DNA of 64,000 nucleotides from Lachnospiraceae bacterium (GTDB lineage: Bacteria > Bacillota > Clostridia > Lachnospirales > Lachnospiraceae): positions 22,860-86,859 of the forward strand of contig CAJTEY010000017.1 of the NCBI GenBank assembly GCA_910575775.1, read 5' to 3'. This document shows positions 8,032-17,800 of this stretch, one piece after another; position 1 is the first letter of the stretch, and every line of letters begins with the position of its first letter. A model generated the notes under the pieces. It did no database searches. It had not been told where the DNA came from and saw nothing but the letters and a program-made list of their open reading frames with translations. Both the position numbers and the translations under genes were made by a program.

Positions 8032-10620
8032 TTATTCGGACATATAAATCCCCAGTTTCTTCTGCACAGCCTCCACAGCCTCCTCCAGACTGCATTGCTC
8101 TTCCATGTAATACTTCCCGGCTTCCCGCACCGCATCTTCTACAACCGCGTCATACAGATAGGGGGTGCGGACAGAGGAGAGCAGATCGAACAGTTCCTTC
8201 GTCTCCTGCTCCGTTGGCACATAGACGCTCATTTGAACCACCAGACCATTCTCGTCCCCAAAGCCGTATCCGCTGAAAGGCTCTCCCGGCTTGCCCCATT
8301 CGGGGAGCTGACCGCCCAACGTCTCAAGATATGTCTCTAAACCCGCCTCATTGACGGGAAAACCGACTGGATAAATCATACGCTGCATATCCTCGGAAAG
8401 CGCTTCCCGCAAAAGCCCGCCGGCAAGCTCCGTCCGGGCGGATGCTGCGTTCATGCCCATCAGCGCATAAGGGCGGAAGGAATCCTTCGCGTTTCCCGGC
8501 GTCAGCGCCATCTGACAATTTGTGCCATTCTCCTCGTTGTCCGACCGCTTCACAGACTGTAAAAAGGCGTAATTGTATGCGTTTTTTAATTCTCCCAGAG
8601 CCACCTTCTCATTGCCGGCAACGATCTGCACGCCGCCGCCCTGCAGGTCATTGTAGGCGCTGAACTCATCGCTGCTGCCAACTGTGTTCTCGGCTCTCCC
8701 CTGATAGACTTGCAGCAGTTCCTCGGGCAGCCCCTCCATGCAGGCATCATAAATACGCTTCGTCTGCTCCAGATAGTCGGACAGCTCCGCCGCATCGAGC
8801 TGCCCCGCATCGGTAAACCAGAGCGGCGCGGACACCGGCATCAGCGCGTTCAGTATCATGTCCTCGCTGTAAGTCTCCAGAATGCCCTCGCCCGGATGCT
8901 CACTTCTGAGTTTCTCTATCATATCCGCCAGAGCGGAAAGATCCGACACTTCCGTCATATTTTCTTTGTCAGTCATATACATGGACACGGTCAGCGCCGC
9001 CGGAAGCATACAGATTTTTCCGTCCGCCGTAAAACTTTCCTTGATATTCGGAAGAATCTTTTCCTCCTTCTCCAGTTCTGCCAGATACGGCGTCAAGTCC
9101 GCCAGCACCCCTTTTTCCACATAGGAGTTTACGGGAAGCCCGTCCAGAATAAGAAAATCGGGACCCTTACCCGCCATGATTTCCGTGTTCAGCTTTTTCA
9201 CCGCGTCTTCTCTGGTGACGCCGCCCTCCTCGTCCATGCCCACCTTGTATTCCACATAGACGTCGGGATGCGCCCCCTGATAGCGGATGATCGCCTGTCT
9301 CAAAATATCGTTCTCTGTCAGACTGTACGCCGTGAGCGTCTGCGACGGCACGGTACTGATTTCGGGATCGTAGGCGAAGGATGACACCTTACCCTCGGAA
9401 AATGCCGCCATAAAGCTTTCCTCCTCCGTCCGTATCATCTTCACTACATGCTTCATGGGGTCGCTCAGACTGCACAGACCACCGTTGATCACCTGCTCCA
9501 TGACCGTGCCGCCGATCACATGACGGTACACGCCCTTGCTGCAGACCAGATAAACGCCCTCTTCCTCCGCCGGAAAAATACTGTAGGTGGATTCTGCGAC
9601 ATGCTTGTTGATCACACAGTTTTTATTCACAAAATCCGTGATCACATCATCCTCGATCTGCTCCGCCGTGTCAAGTGCGTACAGGACAACGCCGCCACTC
9701 TCGCTCTTGACCGCCATATAGTTGTCCCAGACACAGAACATGTCTGGTATAATATCCACCGCCAGAAACAGCTTTGCCGTCCCCGTTTCCTGATCGATCT
9801 CATAAATGTTCGGCTCCATCGACGCCACAAAAAGCCTGCTGCCATCCTCCGAAAAACCGAGACTTGCGGCAATATCAAACTCATCTGCGGGCACATCAAA
9901 CCACTTCGTCTCGCCCTGCGCGGAAATCAGACAAATCTTATTTCTGCTTCCCTCATCCGTTTCCTCTTCTTCGTCTGTTTCGGCTTCCTTTTCATCTGTC
10001 GCCCCTTCGCTGTCCCCGGATTCCTCGCCGTCCGCCGCTTCGCCGTCCCCAGATTCCTTGCCGTCTACCGTTTCTTCTCCGTTCCCGGATTCTTCAGCGT
10101 CCTCTTCCGCTCCTTCTCCGTCCCTGGATTCCCCGACGTCCTCTTCCGCCCCTTCTCCGTCCCCGGATTCCCCGGCATCCTCTTCCGCCGCCCCGGTCAA
10201 CCCGCGAAAGCTCCTGCAGAGCATAGCCACGCTTCCGTCGGGAGCCGCCTTCATGTCATATATATAATAATTCATCGCCAGATCATTCCAACCCGGCAGG
10301 GCATCCGGCTTCCACGTCACACCTTTGTCATCGGAGACCCATCGCCCCTCCGCGCCGTTTTCCAGAAGGACGAGCTTCCCGTCGGAAAGCTCTTTCAGAT
10401 CCATAAGTTCCCCGGTATCCACATCCAGCATGGTCTCCACATACCGTCCCATCGCCACAGTGTCGCCGGACAGTTCACCCGTCTTTGTCTCTGTGCTGTC
10501 TGTCCCTCCGTCCCCGCCTTTGCCGCCGCACCCTGCAAGGGACAAAGCCATCACCCCCGCCAGCCACAAAGCCGCCGCCCGTCTCCTGCCATTTTGCTGT
10601 CTCATCCCGTTCACCTGCAT
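8032..10620 (-). CDS. Large lipoprotein: beta-propeller-like half fused to extracellular solute-binding domain
   Basis: An 862-residue lipoprotein. The signal peptide ends in a lipobox (LSLAGC, lipidated Cys31). Residues about 50-420 contain repeats resembling a beta-propeller, including an exact Asp-box (SDDKGVTW, residues 96-103). An acidic low-complexity insert rich in Gly, Glu, Asp and Ser spans about 145-226. Residues about 430-840 look like a family 1 sugar-binding protein (LNTEIMAGKGPDFLILDGLP). The start ATG has GGAGGG 8 bases upstream. It is paralogous to the protein encoded at 10776-13235 and sits just upstream of two permeases, so it probably delivers or senses the ligand. The substrate is unknown. 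Confidence 0.85.
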   Translation of the reverse strand: MQVNGMRQQNGRRRAAALWLAGVMALSLAGCGGKGGDGGTDSTETKTGELSGDTVAMGRYVETMLDVDTGELMDLKELSDGKLVLLENGAEGRWVSDDKGVTWKPDALPGWNDLAMNYYIYDMKAAPDGSVAMLCRSFRGLTGAAEEDAGESGDGEGAEEDVGESRDGEGAEEDAEESGNGEETVDGKESGDGEAADGEESGDSEGATDEKEAETDEEEETDEGSRNKICLISAQGETKWFDVPADEFDIAASLGFSEDGSRLFVASMEPNIYEIDQETGTAKLFLAVDIIPDMFCVWDNYMAVKSESGGVVLYALDTAEQIEDDVITDFVNKNCVINKHVAESTYSIFPAEEEGVYLVCSKGVYRHVIGGTVMEQVINGGLCSLSDPMKHVVKMIRTEEESFMAAFSEGKVSSFAYDPEISTVPSQTLTAYSLTENDILRQAIIRYQGAHPDVYVEYKVGMDEEGGVTREDAVKKLNTEIMAGKGPDFLILDGLPVNSYVEKGVLADLTPYLAELEKEEKILPNIKESFTADGKICMLPAALTVSMYMTDKENMTEVSDLSALADMIEKLRSEHPGEGILETYSEDMILNALMPVSAPLWFTDAGQLDAAELSDYLEQTKRIYDACMEGLPEELLQVYQGRAENTVGSSDEFSAYNDLQGGGVQIVAGNEKVALGELKNAYNYAFLQSVKRSDNEENGTNCQMALTPGNAKDSFRPYALMGMNAASARTELAGGLLREALSEDMQRMIYPVGFPVNEAGLETYLETLGGQLPEWGKPGEPFSGYGFGDENGLVVQMSVYVPTEQETKELFDLLSSVRTPYLYDAVVEDAVREAGKYYMEEQCSLEEAVEAVQKKLGIYMSE
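9943..10188 (-). repeat. Acidic low-complexity coding repeat in the solute-binding lipoprotein
   Basis: About 82 residues made of imperfect repeats such as ESGDGEGAEED, absent from the paralogous lipoprotein. The DNA is a degenerate tandem repeat and so likely to vary in length between strains. It interrupts the propeller-like half, probably as an exposed flexible loop. Confidence 0.75.
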
Positions 10621-10658
10621 CTGAATTGCCCTCCATACTCTCTAAAATCATACCTACA

Positions 10659-10775
10659 CGGAGAATGCCCGCACTTCGGGCATTCTCCCGCGTGAGAAGG
10701 AGTTGCACCGCAACTCTTAGAACTTCTTCGCGAAACAGCCTTTGCTGTGAGCGATTAGAAGTTCTTCTCACGCTG
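10659..10775 (-). repeat. Dispersed 3'-end repeat, copy 2 (complete)
   Basis: The best-formed copy. Module B spans 10690-10773: outer arms GCGTGAGAAG / CTTCTCACGC (10690-10699, 10764-10773), and inside these a small hairpin AGTTGC/GCAACT (10701-10715) and a larger one AGAACTTCT/AGAAGTTCT (10719-10727, 10757-10765) topped by ACAGC-CTTT-GCTGT. Module A is a perfect 12-bp hairpin (10660-10671, 10677-10688) with a 5-base loop. It begins just after the stop of the gene ending at 10776 and lies between the two large lipoprotein genes. Confidence 0.85.
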
Positions 10776-13235
10776 TTATTCAGCCATATACAATTCCACC
10801 CGAGACTTTATCTTCTGCACCGCCTCATCCAGCGACATCTGCCCCTGCAGATACTGTGCGCCTATCTCGATCACCGCATTCTCCACCACGGTATCCGCCA
10901 CATAGGGCGTCTTCACCTGACTGCAGAGCGTGTAAAGCTTCTGAAACTCCTCCTGCGTCGGCATATAGATATCCATATGGAACTCCCTGCCATCAGCGTA
11001 ACTTCCACCCACCGAGCTGCTCGGCTCGCCGTACTCTTTGTCCGTGCCGCCGTTCTTAAAAATCTTCCACTGGTTGCTGAGCTGCTCCTTCAGCGCCGTC
11101 TGGTTTACCATGAAACCGTCGTAGAGCAGGCTCTGCACCTGCGTGCCCATAATGATGTCAAAGAACCGCTCCGCCTCCTCCTGATGGGCGGACGATGCGG
11201 AAAGCCCAACCAGAACCGACGGCTCGAAAGCGCCCTCACTCATCCCGTCAAAGAACTTCATGTCCACATCCTCAAACCCCTCGCAGTATTTTAAGGATAA
11301 TCCGCTCTGATAGCTATAGACATTTTTAAGCATGCCAAAGTTGAGCTCCATACCCTGCATCATAAAGTCGTCATAATCCAATCCCACGCTGTTGAAATGC
11401 TCATACGCGTACTTCTCTTCCTTATAATAATCCTTCTGCCACCCGTAAGATTCCTCAACATACTCGGGGATTCCTTCCAGGGCGGCCGTTGAAATCTGAT
11501 TCATGGCTGATAAATATTCCGAAAGCGCCGCGCTGTCAATGCCGCCCGACTCCCCGATAAATGCCGTAGCCGCCACGGGAAGGAGCCACCGCACTGTCGC
11601 CTCCTCGGAAAAGAACCGGCTGATCTCCGCCTCCGGCTTCTCGGCTTTGATTTTTTCCACGGTGTCAACCAGAGACGCAAGATCCGTAATGCCCGCAAGA
11701 TCGTCCTGTCTGCCAATCACCATGGGAATCTGGAAAGAAACCGGCATCATGTACACGCTTCCCCCATGGTTGAACGCCTCCACAATATTGGAAAGGAGAA
11801 CCGCGTCCCCGGACAGACTGTCAATGTGGGGTTTTAAATCTTTTAAAATTCCCTTCTCCTCATAGGATTTCACGGGGAGCCCGTCCATAATGATCACGTC
11901 CGGTCCCTTGCCAGCCATCAGCTCCGTATTTAACTTCTTGATCGCGTCCTCCGCCGCCTTGGCGTCCGTGCCGCTCACCCCCACTTCATATCGAACAAAG
12001 GTATCCGGGTTTTCCGTCTGAAATTGTGCGATCGCCTGCCGCACCGCGTCCTGCTCCTCCAGGGAGTACACCGAAATCATATTCTCGGGCACTGTCGGTA
12101 CGCTGGCATCATACTTGTAAAGCGCCACCGTTCCGCCGGAAAACAGCGCCGCAAACTCATTCTCCCCGTATGCGGTGACGCCGATCATGTTCATGGAAGG
12201 GTTGCTGAAACTGGTGAGCGCGCCGTCTATGATCAGCTCCATCACGCTGCCGCCTATCACATGGCGGTACATCCCGTCCTTGCCCGCCAGATAAATCGCG
12301 CCATCCTCGCCCGGCGTCATATACACCGAGTAGCTGTCGTTGGCATAATACTCATTCTTATAGTTTTCCTCCATGAAGTCGGCGAGAACGCTGTCCTCCA
12401 CCCACTTTTCTTCCTTTCGGTCGTAGATGGAAATGCCGTCTCTGGAAGTGAGGAAAAACATGTTGTCACCCTGACATTTCACCAGATCCGGGCGCCACTC
12501 CATGGTCACCTCTTTCGTCAGCGTACCACTCTCCACGTCCACCCGGTAAATCATACCTCCGCCCACCGTTGTGGCAAACAGCTCCCCCTCCGGGGAATAA
12601 AAAATGCTGTAAACGTAGCTTTCGTTCTCCTGTACCGGCAGTGAATCGATCCTCTTCACCGTGCCGTCCGGCTTCGCCACATGGAGCCACGGGTTAAATT
12701 CTTCCGTCTGATCGTACGCTGCATTGTCCGAAGAGAGCACCGCCACCGTCCCGTCCGGTGCCGCCGCCATACTGAATATATAATTGTTCTCCGTGAAGAC
12801 CTTCATATTGTCAATCCCGGGGATCGAAACCACCTCCCAGTTTATGCCGCCATCAGCGGAGATCAGCTGCCCAGCCGTCTCGTCCAGAATGACCAGCCGT
12901 CCGTCCGTCAGCACCGTAATATTGTAGGAGCGGGAAGTGTTTTCCAAGACATCCACCGTCGTCTCCACGTAGCGCCCCATGGCGGCCGGCTCATTGTCCG
13001 AGTTTTCCTCGCCCGTCCCTGTCTCTCCACTACGCACATCATTTTCTGCTCCCGTTTCATCCACGGACGACACCCCCGTCTCGTCCGTGGAAGCCGCCGG
13101 TCTGCCGCCTCCACAGCCGCCAAGCACCCCCGCCGTCATAATAAGCATAAGCAAAACCGCTGATGCCCGCTTGATGCTTCTGTATTTCCTTTTTTGCTTT
13201 CTATGAATGTCGTTATCTAAAAATTGTCTCATCAT
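10776..13235 (-). CDS. Large lipoprotein: beta-propeller-like half fused to extracellular solute-binding domain (paralogue)
   Basis: An 819-residue paralogue of the next lipoprotein. The lipobox is VLGGC (Cys41) after a basic, hydrophobic signal peptide. The N-terminal half carries propeller-like repeats, including a near-Asp-box (SADGGINW) and blocks such as AAPDGTVAVLSSD. The C-terminal half is a solute-binding fold (KLNTELMAGKGPDVIIMDGL), ending like its paralogue in a VELYMAE-type tail. It lacks the acidic insert. The start at ATG 13233-13235 has GGAGG about 10 bases upstream. Two such proteins with one permease pair suggest either two ligands or one transport and one sensing partner. Confidence 0.85.
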   Translation of the reverse strand: MMRQFLDNDIHRKQKRKYRSIKRASAVLLMLIMTAGVLGGCGGGRPAASTDETGVSSVDETGAENDVRSGETGTGEENSDNEPAAMGRYVETTVDVLENTSRSYNITVLTDGRLVILDETAGQLISADGGINWEVVSIPGIDNMKVFTENNYIFSMAAAPDGTVAVLSSDNAAYDQTEEFNPWLHVAKPDGTVKRIDSLPVQENESYVYSIFYSPEGELFATTVGGGMIYRVDVESGTLTKEVTMEWRPDLVKCQGDNMFFLTSRDGISIYDRKEEKWVEDSVLADFMEENYKNEYYANDSYSVYMTPGEDGAIYLAGKDGMYRHVIGGSVMELIIDGALTSFSNPSMNMIGVTAYGENEFAALFSGGTVALYKYDASVPTVPENMISVYSLEEQDAVRQAIAQFQTENPDTFVRYEVGVSGTDAKAAEDAIKKLNTELMAGKGPDVIIMDGLPVKSYEEKGILKDLKPHIDSLSGDAVLLSNIVEAFNHGGSVYMMPVSFQIPMVIGRQDDLAGITDLASLVDTVEKIKAEKPEAEISRFFSEEATVRWLLPVAATAFIGESGGIDSAALSEYLSAMNQISTAALEGIPEYVEESYGWQKDYYKEEKYAYEHFNSVGLDYDDFMMQGMELNFGMLKNVYSYQSGLSLKYCEGFEDVDMKFFDGMSEGAFEPSVLVGLSASSAHQEEAERFFDIIMGTQVQSLLYDGFMVNQTALKEQLSNQWKIFKNGGTDKEYGEPSSSVGGSYADGREFHMDIYMPTQEEFQKLYTLCSQVKTPYVADTVVENAVIEIGAQYLQGQMSLDEAVQKIKSRVELYMAE

Positions 13236-13271
13236 ACGAACTAATCCTCCATCTCAGAGCCATTTACTGTG

Positions 13272-13859
13272 CTACATAAACGTCGTCATCACGATGCTTT
13301 CCGCAAGGAAGCTCCCGTCTTCCTGCCAGCTTCCTTCCATATGAATGGCCATTCCCTCCTTCAGCTCATCAGCCAGCCCCTCTCTGGATGAGATATCTTC
13401 GGGGTTAACGCCGCCGTTTTTAACCGTCTTATACTGCCAGCCGCAGTTCTGACTTACATGTACCGTGATCAGATCCTCTTCCTCCTCATACCCGGGCGCC
13501 GCAGCCACTGCAACATCAGCGCCTTCCTCGGACCATACTTCCGTCCTGGTGACCACGAAGCTGCCCTGACTCACGCTATGGACATTCCCTTCCAGCTCTG
13601 CGACCCCCGCAGCCTCTCCCGGTTGATTTTCGGTGTCCGCTGCCTGCTGTCCGTTATTGGCATCCGCCGCTTCCTCTGCATCGGCGCCGCCGTCTTCCTC
13701 ATATGTCTCCTCCATATCCCCCGAAGATAACTGCACAGGCACCGGCTCCTCCACCTGCCCACATGCTGCCATCAGAACCGCCAGCAGGAGACAGGCTGCA
13801 GCCGCCATCCCCCTGCTTCTTTTTCCAAGCCTTACTTCTTTCTTCTGCATGTCTGTCAT
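13272..13859 (-). CDS. Small lipoprotein with OB-like (DUF5666-type) domain
   Basis: 195 residues. The lipobox is VLMAAC (Cys33), followed by an acidic, Ala- and Gln-rich linker (about 45-90) and a beta-rich domain beginning ELEGNVHSVSQGSFVVTRTE and ending GMAIHMEGSWQEDGSFLAES. This spacing resembles the DUF5666 pattern, but the assignment is by eye. GGAGGATAATAA precedes the ATG. It lies 36 bases upstream of the large lipoprotein gene and is paralogous to the lipoprotein encoded at 13985-14614. Function unknown; it probably acts on the outer face of the membrane with the transport proteins. Confidence 0.75.
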   Translation of the reverse strand: MTDMQKKEVRLGKRSRGMAAAACLLLAVLMAACGQVEEPVPVQLSSGDMEETYEEDGGADAEEAADANNGQQAADTENQPGEAAGVAELEGNVHSVSQGSFVVTRTEVWSEEGADVAVAAAPGYEEEEDLITVHVSQNCGWQYKTVKNGGVNPEDISSREGLADELKEGMAIHMEGSWQEDGSFLAESIVMTTFM

Positions 13860-13984
13860 TTTATTATCCTCCTATTCTATCAGTTTTTTCTCTAAAGAAT
13901 CTCTAAGAATCTTTAAGTATTTCTGAATCTGTCTTCATAAAGTATTCACTAATTATTTTGCCGTTTTTGATGCCGGAGCGAAAA

Positions 13985-14614
13985 CTACACATATTCTTCC
14001 ATGATCACCCGTGTCGCCATGAAGGTATCACCGTCGTAATATCCTTCCAGCTCCACACCCATACCTTCCTCCAGATCCGAAACATCGGCATCCCGCATGT
14101 CAATCCCCGCGCCGCCTCCCGAAATGGTCCAGTGCTCCACCTTTGTATCGGCGGTAAACCTTACGGGAATTTTTTCCGCATCCTTGTCATCCAGCAGGGT
14201 AACCGTATTATCTTCATTCATCAGTGTGGTCCGGGCCAGCGTCATGCCGTCTGTCTGCGGACTCTGTACCTTGCCGCCAAGATATTGTGTCCCTTCCGAA
14301 GCACGCACTGACTGCTCCGCATCCCCCGGTTCTTCCGATTCCCCGGCGTCCTTTTCTGCATGTTCCTTCTCCGGCTCCTTCGCGGAAACCGGCTCCTCTC
14401 TTTTCCACTCACCCGCCTGCGTCTCAGTCGTATCCGTGCCGTCACTCCCTTCCTTCACGTCCTTCGATTCACCGTCCGCCTCCGTCTCTGTTCCAGTCTC
14501 CGTCGAAGCATCCTCATGCACTTCCGCTGATATCTCCTCTGTGCCTGCGCATCCCGTCAGCCCCAGAATAACCGCCAGACCAAGCGCAACCCCGATTCCT
14601 TTTTCATTTCTCAT
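13985..14614 (-). CDS. Small lipoprotein with OB-like (DUF5666-type) domain (paralogue)
   Basis: 209 residues. The lipobox is GLTGC (Cys22). A long acidic, Thr/Ser/Glu-rich linker (about 25-115) leads to a C-terminal domain, YLGGKVQSPQTDGMTLARTT ... GMGVELEGYYDGDTFMATR, matching the domain of the next lipoprotein. The start at ATG 14612-14614 follows AAAGGA by about 10 bases; an ATG 18 codons upstream gives a poor signal peptide. It is the first gene after the terminator behind the hybrid kinase, so the transport block probably begins here. The function is unknown. Confidence 0.72.
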   Translation of the reverse strand: MRNEKGIGVALGLAVILGLTGCAGTEEISAEVHEDASTETGTETEADGESKDVKEGSDGTDTTETQAGEWKREEPVSAKEPEKEHAEKDAGESEEPGDAEQSVRASEGTQYLGGKVQSPQTDGMTLARTTLMNEDNTVTLLDDKDAEKIPVRFTADTKVEHWTISGGGAGIDMRDADVSDLEEGMGVELEGYYDGDTFMATRVIMEEYV

Positions 14615-14767
14615 ATCGTACACATCCTTTCTGCGGGCTGTCGTTCTTTTCTTTATGTAACCCGCCATTTTTCATTTCCCAATCTTAGCAGACCTTCCTC
14701 TAAAGTATCTCTAAAATTTCTTAAGGTTTTCTTGTATTAGGCGGATTTCCAGAATTTCTACCAACGC

Positions 14768-14798
14768 AAAAAACTCACCCTTTATGGGAGAGTTTTTT
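14768..14798 (-). terminator. Rho-independent terminator after the hybrid kinase gene
   Basis: Arms AAAAAACTC / GAGTTTTTT (14768-14776, 14790-14798) with a further CCC/GGG pairing in the loop, followed by T residues on the minus strand. It separates the kinase gene from the lipoprotein block. Confidence 0.8.
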
Positions 14799-14826
14799 GA
14801 TCTTTTTATATTTTACATCGTCTCCA

Positions 14827-17800
14827 CTATCGGTTCAGATGTTTTCTCAGTACCTCGATAAACAACTCAATATCAAGGGGCTTGGCGATATGGTCGTCCA
14901 TGCCGCTCTTTAATGCCGCCGCCTTATCCTCTTCCAGCGCATTCGCCGTCATTGCAATGATCGGCAGCGTCCTCACATCCTTTCTCGGCAAGGATCGGAT
15001 TGTCCTGGTCGCCTCGTAGCCGTTCATAATCGGCATCTGCACATCCATCAGCACCACGTCATAGTAGTTTTCTTCCGACCGCTTCACCATATCCACCGCA
15101 TCGGTTCCGTCAGGTGCAGACTCCACTTCAAATCCGCTCTCTGTCAATATAACTTCCGCGATCTCGCGGTTCATCTCGATATCCTCCACAAGAAGGACGC
15201 GCTTGCCGCTGAAGTCAATCTGCTGCCACGCCGCCCCCGCAGCCTCCTCCTTGACGTCCATACTGTTTGCCGAAAGAAGCGCAGACTTCAAGTCAGACAT
15301 GAACAGCGGTTTTGCACAGAAAGCCGTAACACCCGCAGTTTTCGCCTCCTCCTCAATATCCGTCCAGTCATAGGCCGTCAGAATGATGATTGGCGACTCC
15401 TCACCGACAGCGCTCCGAATCTTTCTTGCGGTCTCGATTCCGCTTGTCTCCGGCATCTGCCAGTCGATAATATAAGTATGATAGGAATCCCCGTCATCCC
15501 GTGCGACTTTGGCGCGGTACACTGCCTCACGGCCCGAAGTCGTCCATTCTGCACGCAGGCCGATTGTTTTCAGCATCTTGCTTACGCTGTCGCAGACATT
15601 TAAGTCATCATCCACTACAAGCGCACGCAGGCCTTCCAGCTCTTTGATCTGCTCCGCATTCTTTTCCACATCCTGCAGTTTCAGGGTAAGCTTTACGGTA
15701 AAGGTACTGCCTTTACCCACCTCGCTCTCAACTGTCACCGTACCGTTCATCATCTCCACGATGTTCTTGGTGATGGCCATGCCAAGTCCTGTGCCCTGAA
15801 TACCGCTTCTTGTAGTCGTTGTCTCTCTCTCAAAAGGCTCGAATACATGCTTCACAAATTCTTCCGACATGCCGATGCCGTTATCCTTGATGATGAAAAC
15901 ATAATCGCCATATCCGTGCTTGAACGTGGTGTGCTGCATGATTCGGAAAGAAATCATGCCACCGGCCGGCGTGTACTTCACCGCATTGCTCATCAGATTG
16001 ATGAAAATCTGGTTCAGCTTGAGCGGATCGGTAATCACATCCTCATTTACCACCTCGAACGTATCGATGAAAAGCTCCAGCTGCTTCGCTTTCACCTGCG
16101 GCTGTATGATATTGACCAGATTGTGCATCAGTTCGGAAATGTTGCACTCCTGCTCGTGGATCTGCATCTTACCGCTCTCGATGCGGCTCATGTCAAGAAT
16201 ATCGTTAATCAGGCTGAGCAGATGGTTACTGGAGGAAAGTACCTTCTGCAGGCATTCCCTCACCTGATCCTTATTGTCAATACGGCTCGCTGCAATCGTT
16301 GCAAAACCGATAATGGCGTTCATGGGTGTGCGGATGTCATGGCTCATATTCGAGAGGAACGTAGTCTTCGCCTCATTGGCCTGTCTTGCATGCATCAAGG
16401 CATCCTGCAGCGCCTCCGTCTGTTCCTTCTGTTTGATTACCTGGTCTGTAATATCCTTGGAGACAACCATCGCAATCAAGTCATTGGTCATATCGTCCCT
16501 TGTCATAATAAAGGACTGGCGTACACACATTCTGCCTTTCTCGTCATCTATCCTGCTCCAGTAGTCCACCTCAACTTCCAATTCACCCTGTTCAAAGCGG
16601 CTCTTCAGGTAATCCACGTCCAGGATATTGGTATACTCTTCCATAGATTCTGGGAGAATGAACTGTTTCCACTTTTCAAAATACTCCGAAGCACTGCAGG
16701 GCGCCTGCAGCCCGACTTTACCGAGAAATGAAACGGTCTCGTCATCCTTTGCACACGTCACATCCTGCTCGATCAGGTTCTTGGTCAGATTCAGTTCAAA
16801 GGTGCAGAATGCGCTGGAGGTGATCGCGATTCTGTACTGCCGCTCCTTGCGGTTCATCACAGACATCTCCTCTTCCCCTCTAAGCTCCCGCATCTTCATC
16901 TCCGTAATATTCTGGCGTACATAAAGAATCTTGCTCGCTTTTTCCTCGTTCCGCTCCAGACAGACGGTAATTAACTGCTCCCACTCCTCTTTTCCGGCCC
17001 GCATCACATGACATTCATAGGTAAAGGTATCCTGCCCGTCCAGATTTTCTATAATGGAATCCACTTTCAGGGTCTGCCGGAATTCTTCCTGCGCTTCCTC
17101 CCCGATAATCTCCTTGCTGTGGTTTTCCAGCACATTGGCATAATCTCCCTCTCGCACCATCTGATTGTCCTGCAGATTTACGTCGGCAGTATAGGCATAG
17201 ACTCCCGTCTCCAGGTCTACCGTCAGATATCTGGAAGAAAACAACGTGTTCAATCCCTGCAGCACGTAATTAATCTGACTGTTTTCCACCTCCAGCTTTT
17301 TCCTCTGTTTAGCCGCCTGTACGATAGCGAACGTGAAGTAAATTACAAAGAGCATAAGCAGCGCAATCTCAAGACGGACGCCCGCCGCGTTCGCACCCTT
17401 TATCATCTTCTGGGTCACGCTTGGCGGAAAAAGCTGCACCATAACATAATCACTATCCGTAATATAAGTCACACACAGATTGTCCGCTCTGCTGTTCTCC
17501 CCGCAGATAAAAGCACCTTCCCCGCCGTTTTCAAAAACAGCCTTCGCCGCTTCCTCCGTTCCCTGGTCGATCTCACCCGAGCTTACGAGAAAATCCAACA
17601 GATTTTCCTCGCCATAATCCTGATCGTCAGAACTGGCTATCACCCTGCCATCCGGCATACACAGCCAGGTAGTCGCTGGTTCCCCGAAATAGGTGGTGCG
17701 GAGAATCTCCTTCATATACTGCTCCGCCAGATAAGATCCCCGAACAATGCCGACAATCTTTCCGTTCATCCGCACCGGCGCAAAAAAGACAAGTCTCGTT

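Noticed and set aside
9448..10695. Long open frame on the plus strand opposite the large lipoprotein gene
   Set aside because: It is antisense to a well-supported gene, rich in His/Arg/Ser from the reverse of acidic codons, and has no ribosome site or family motif.
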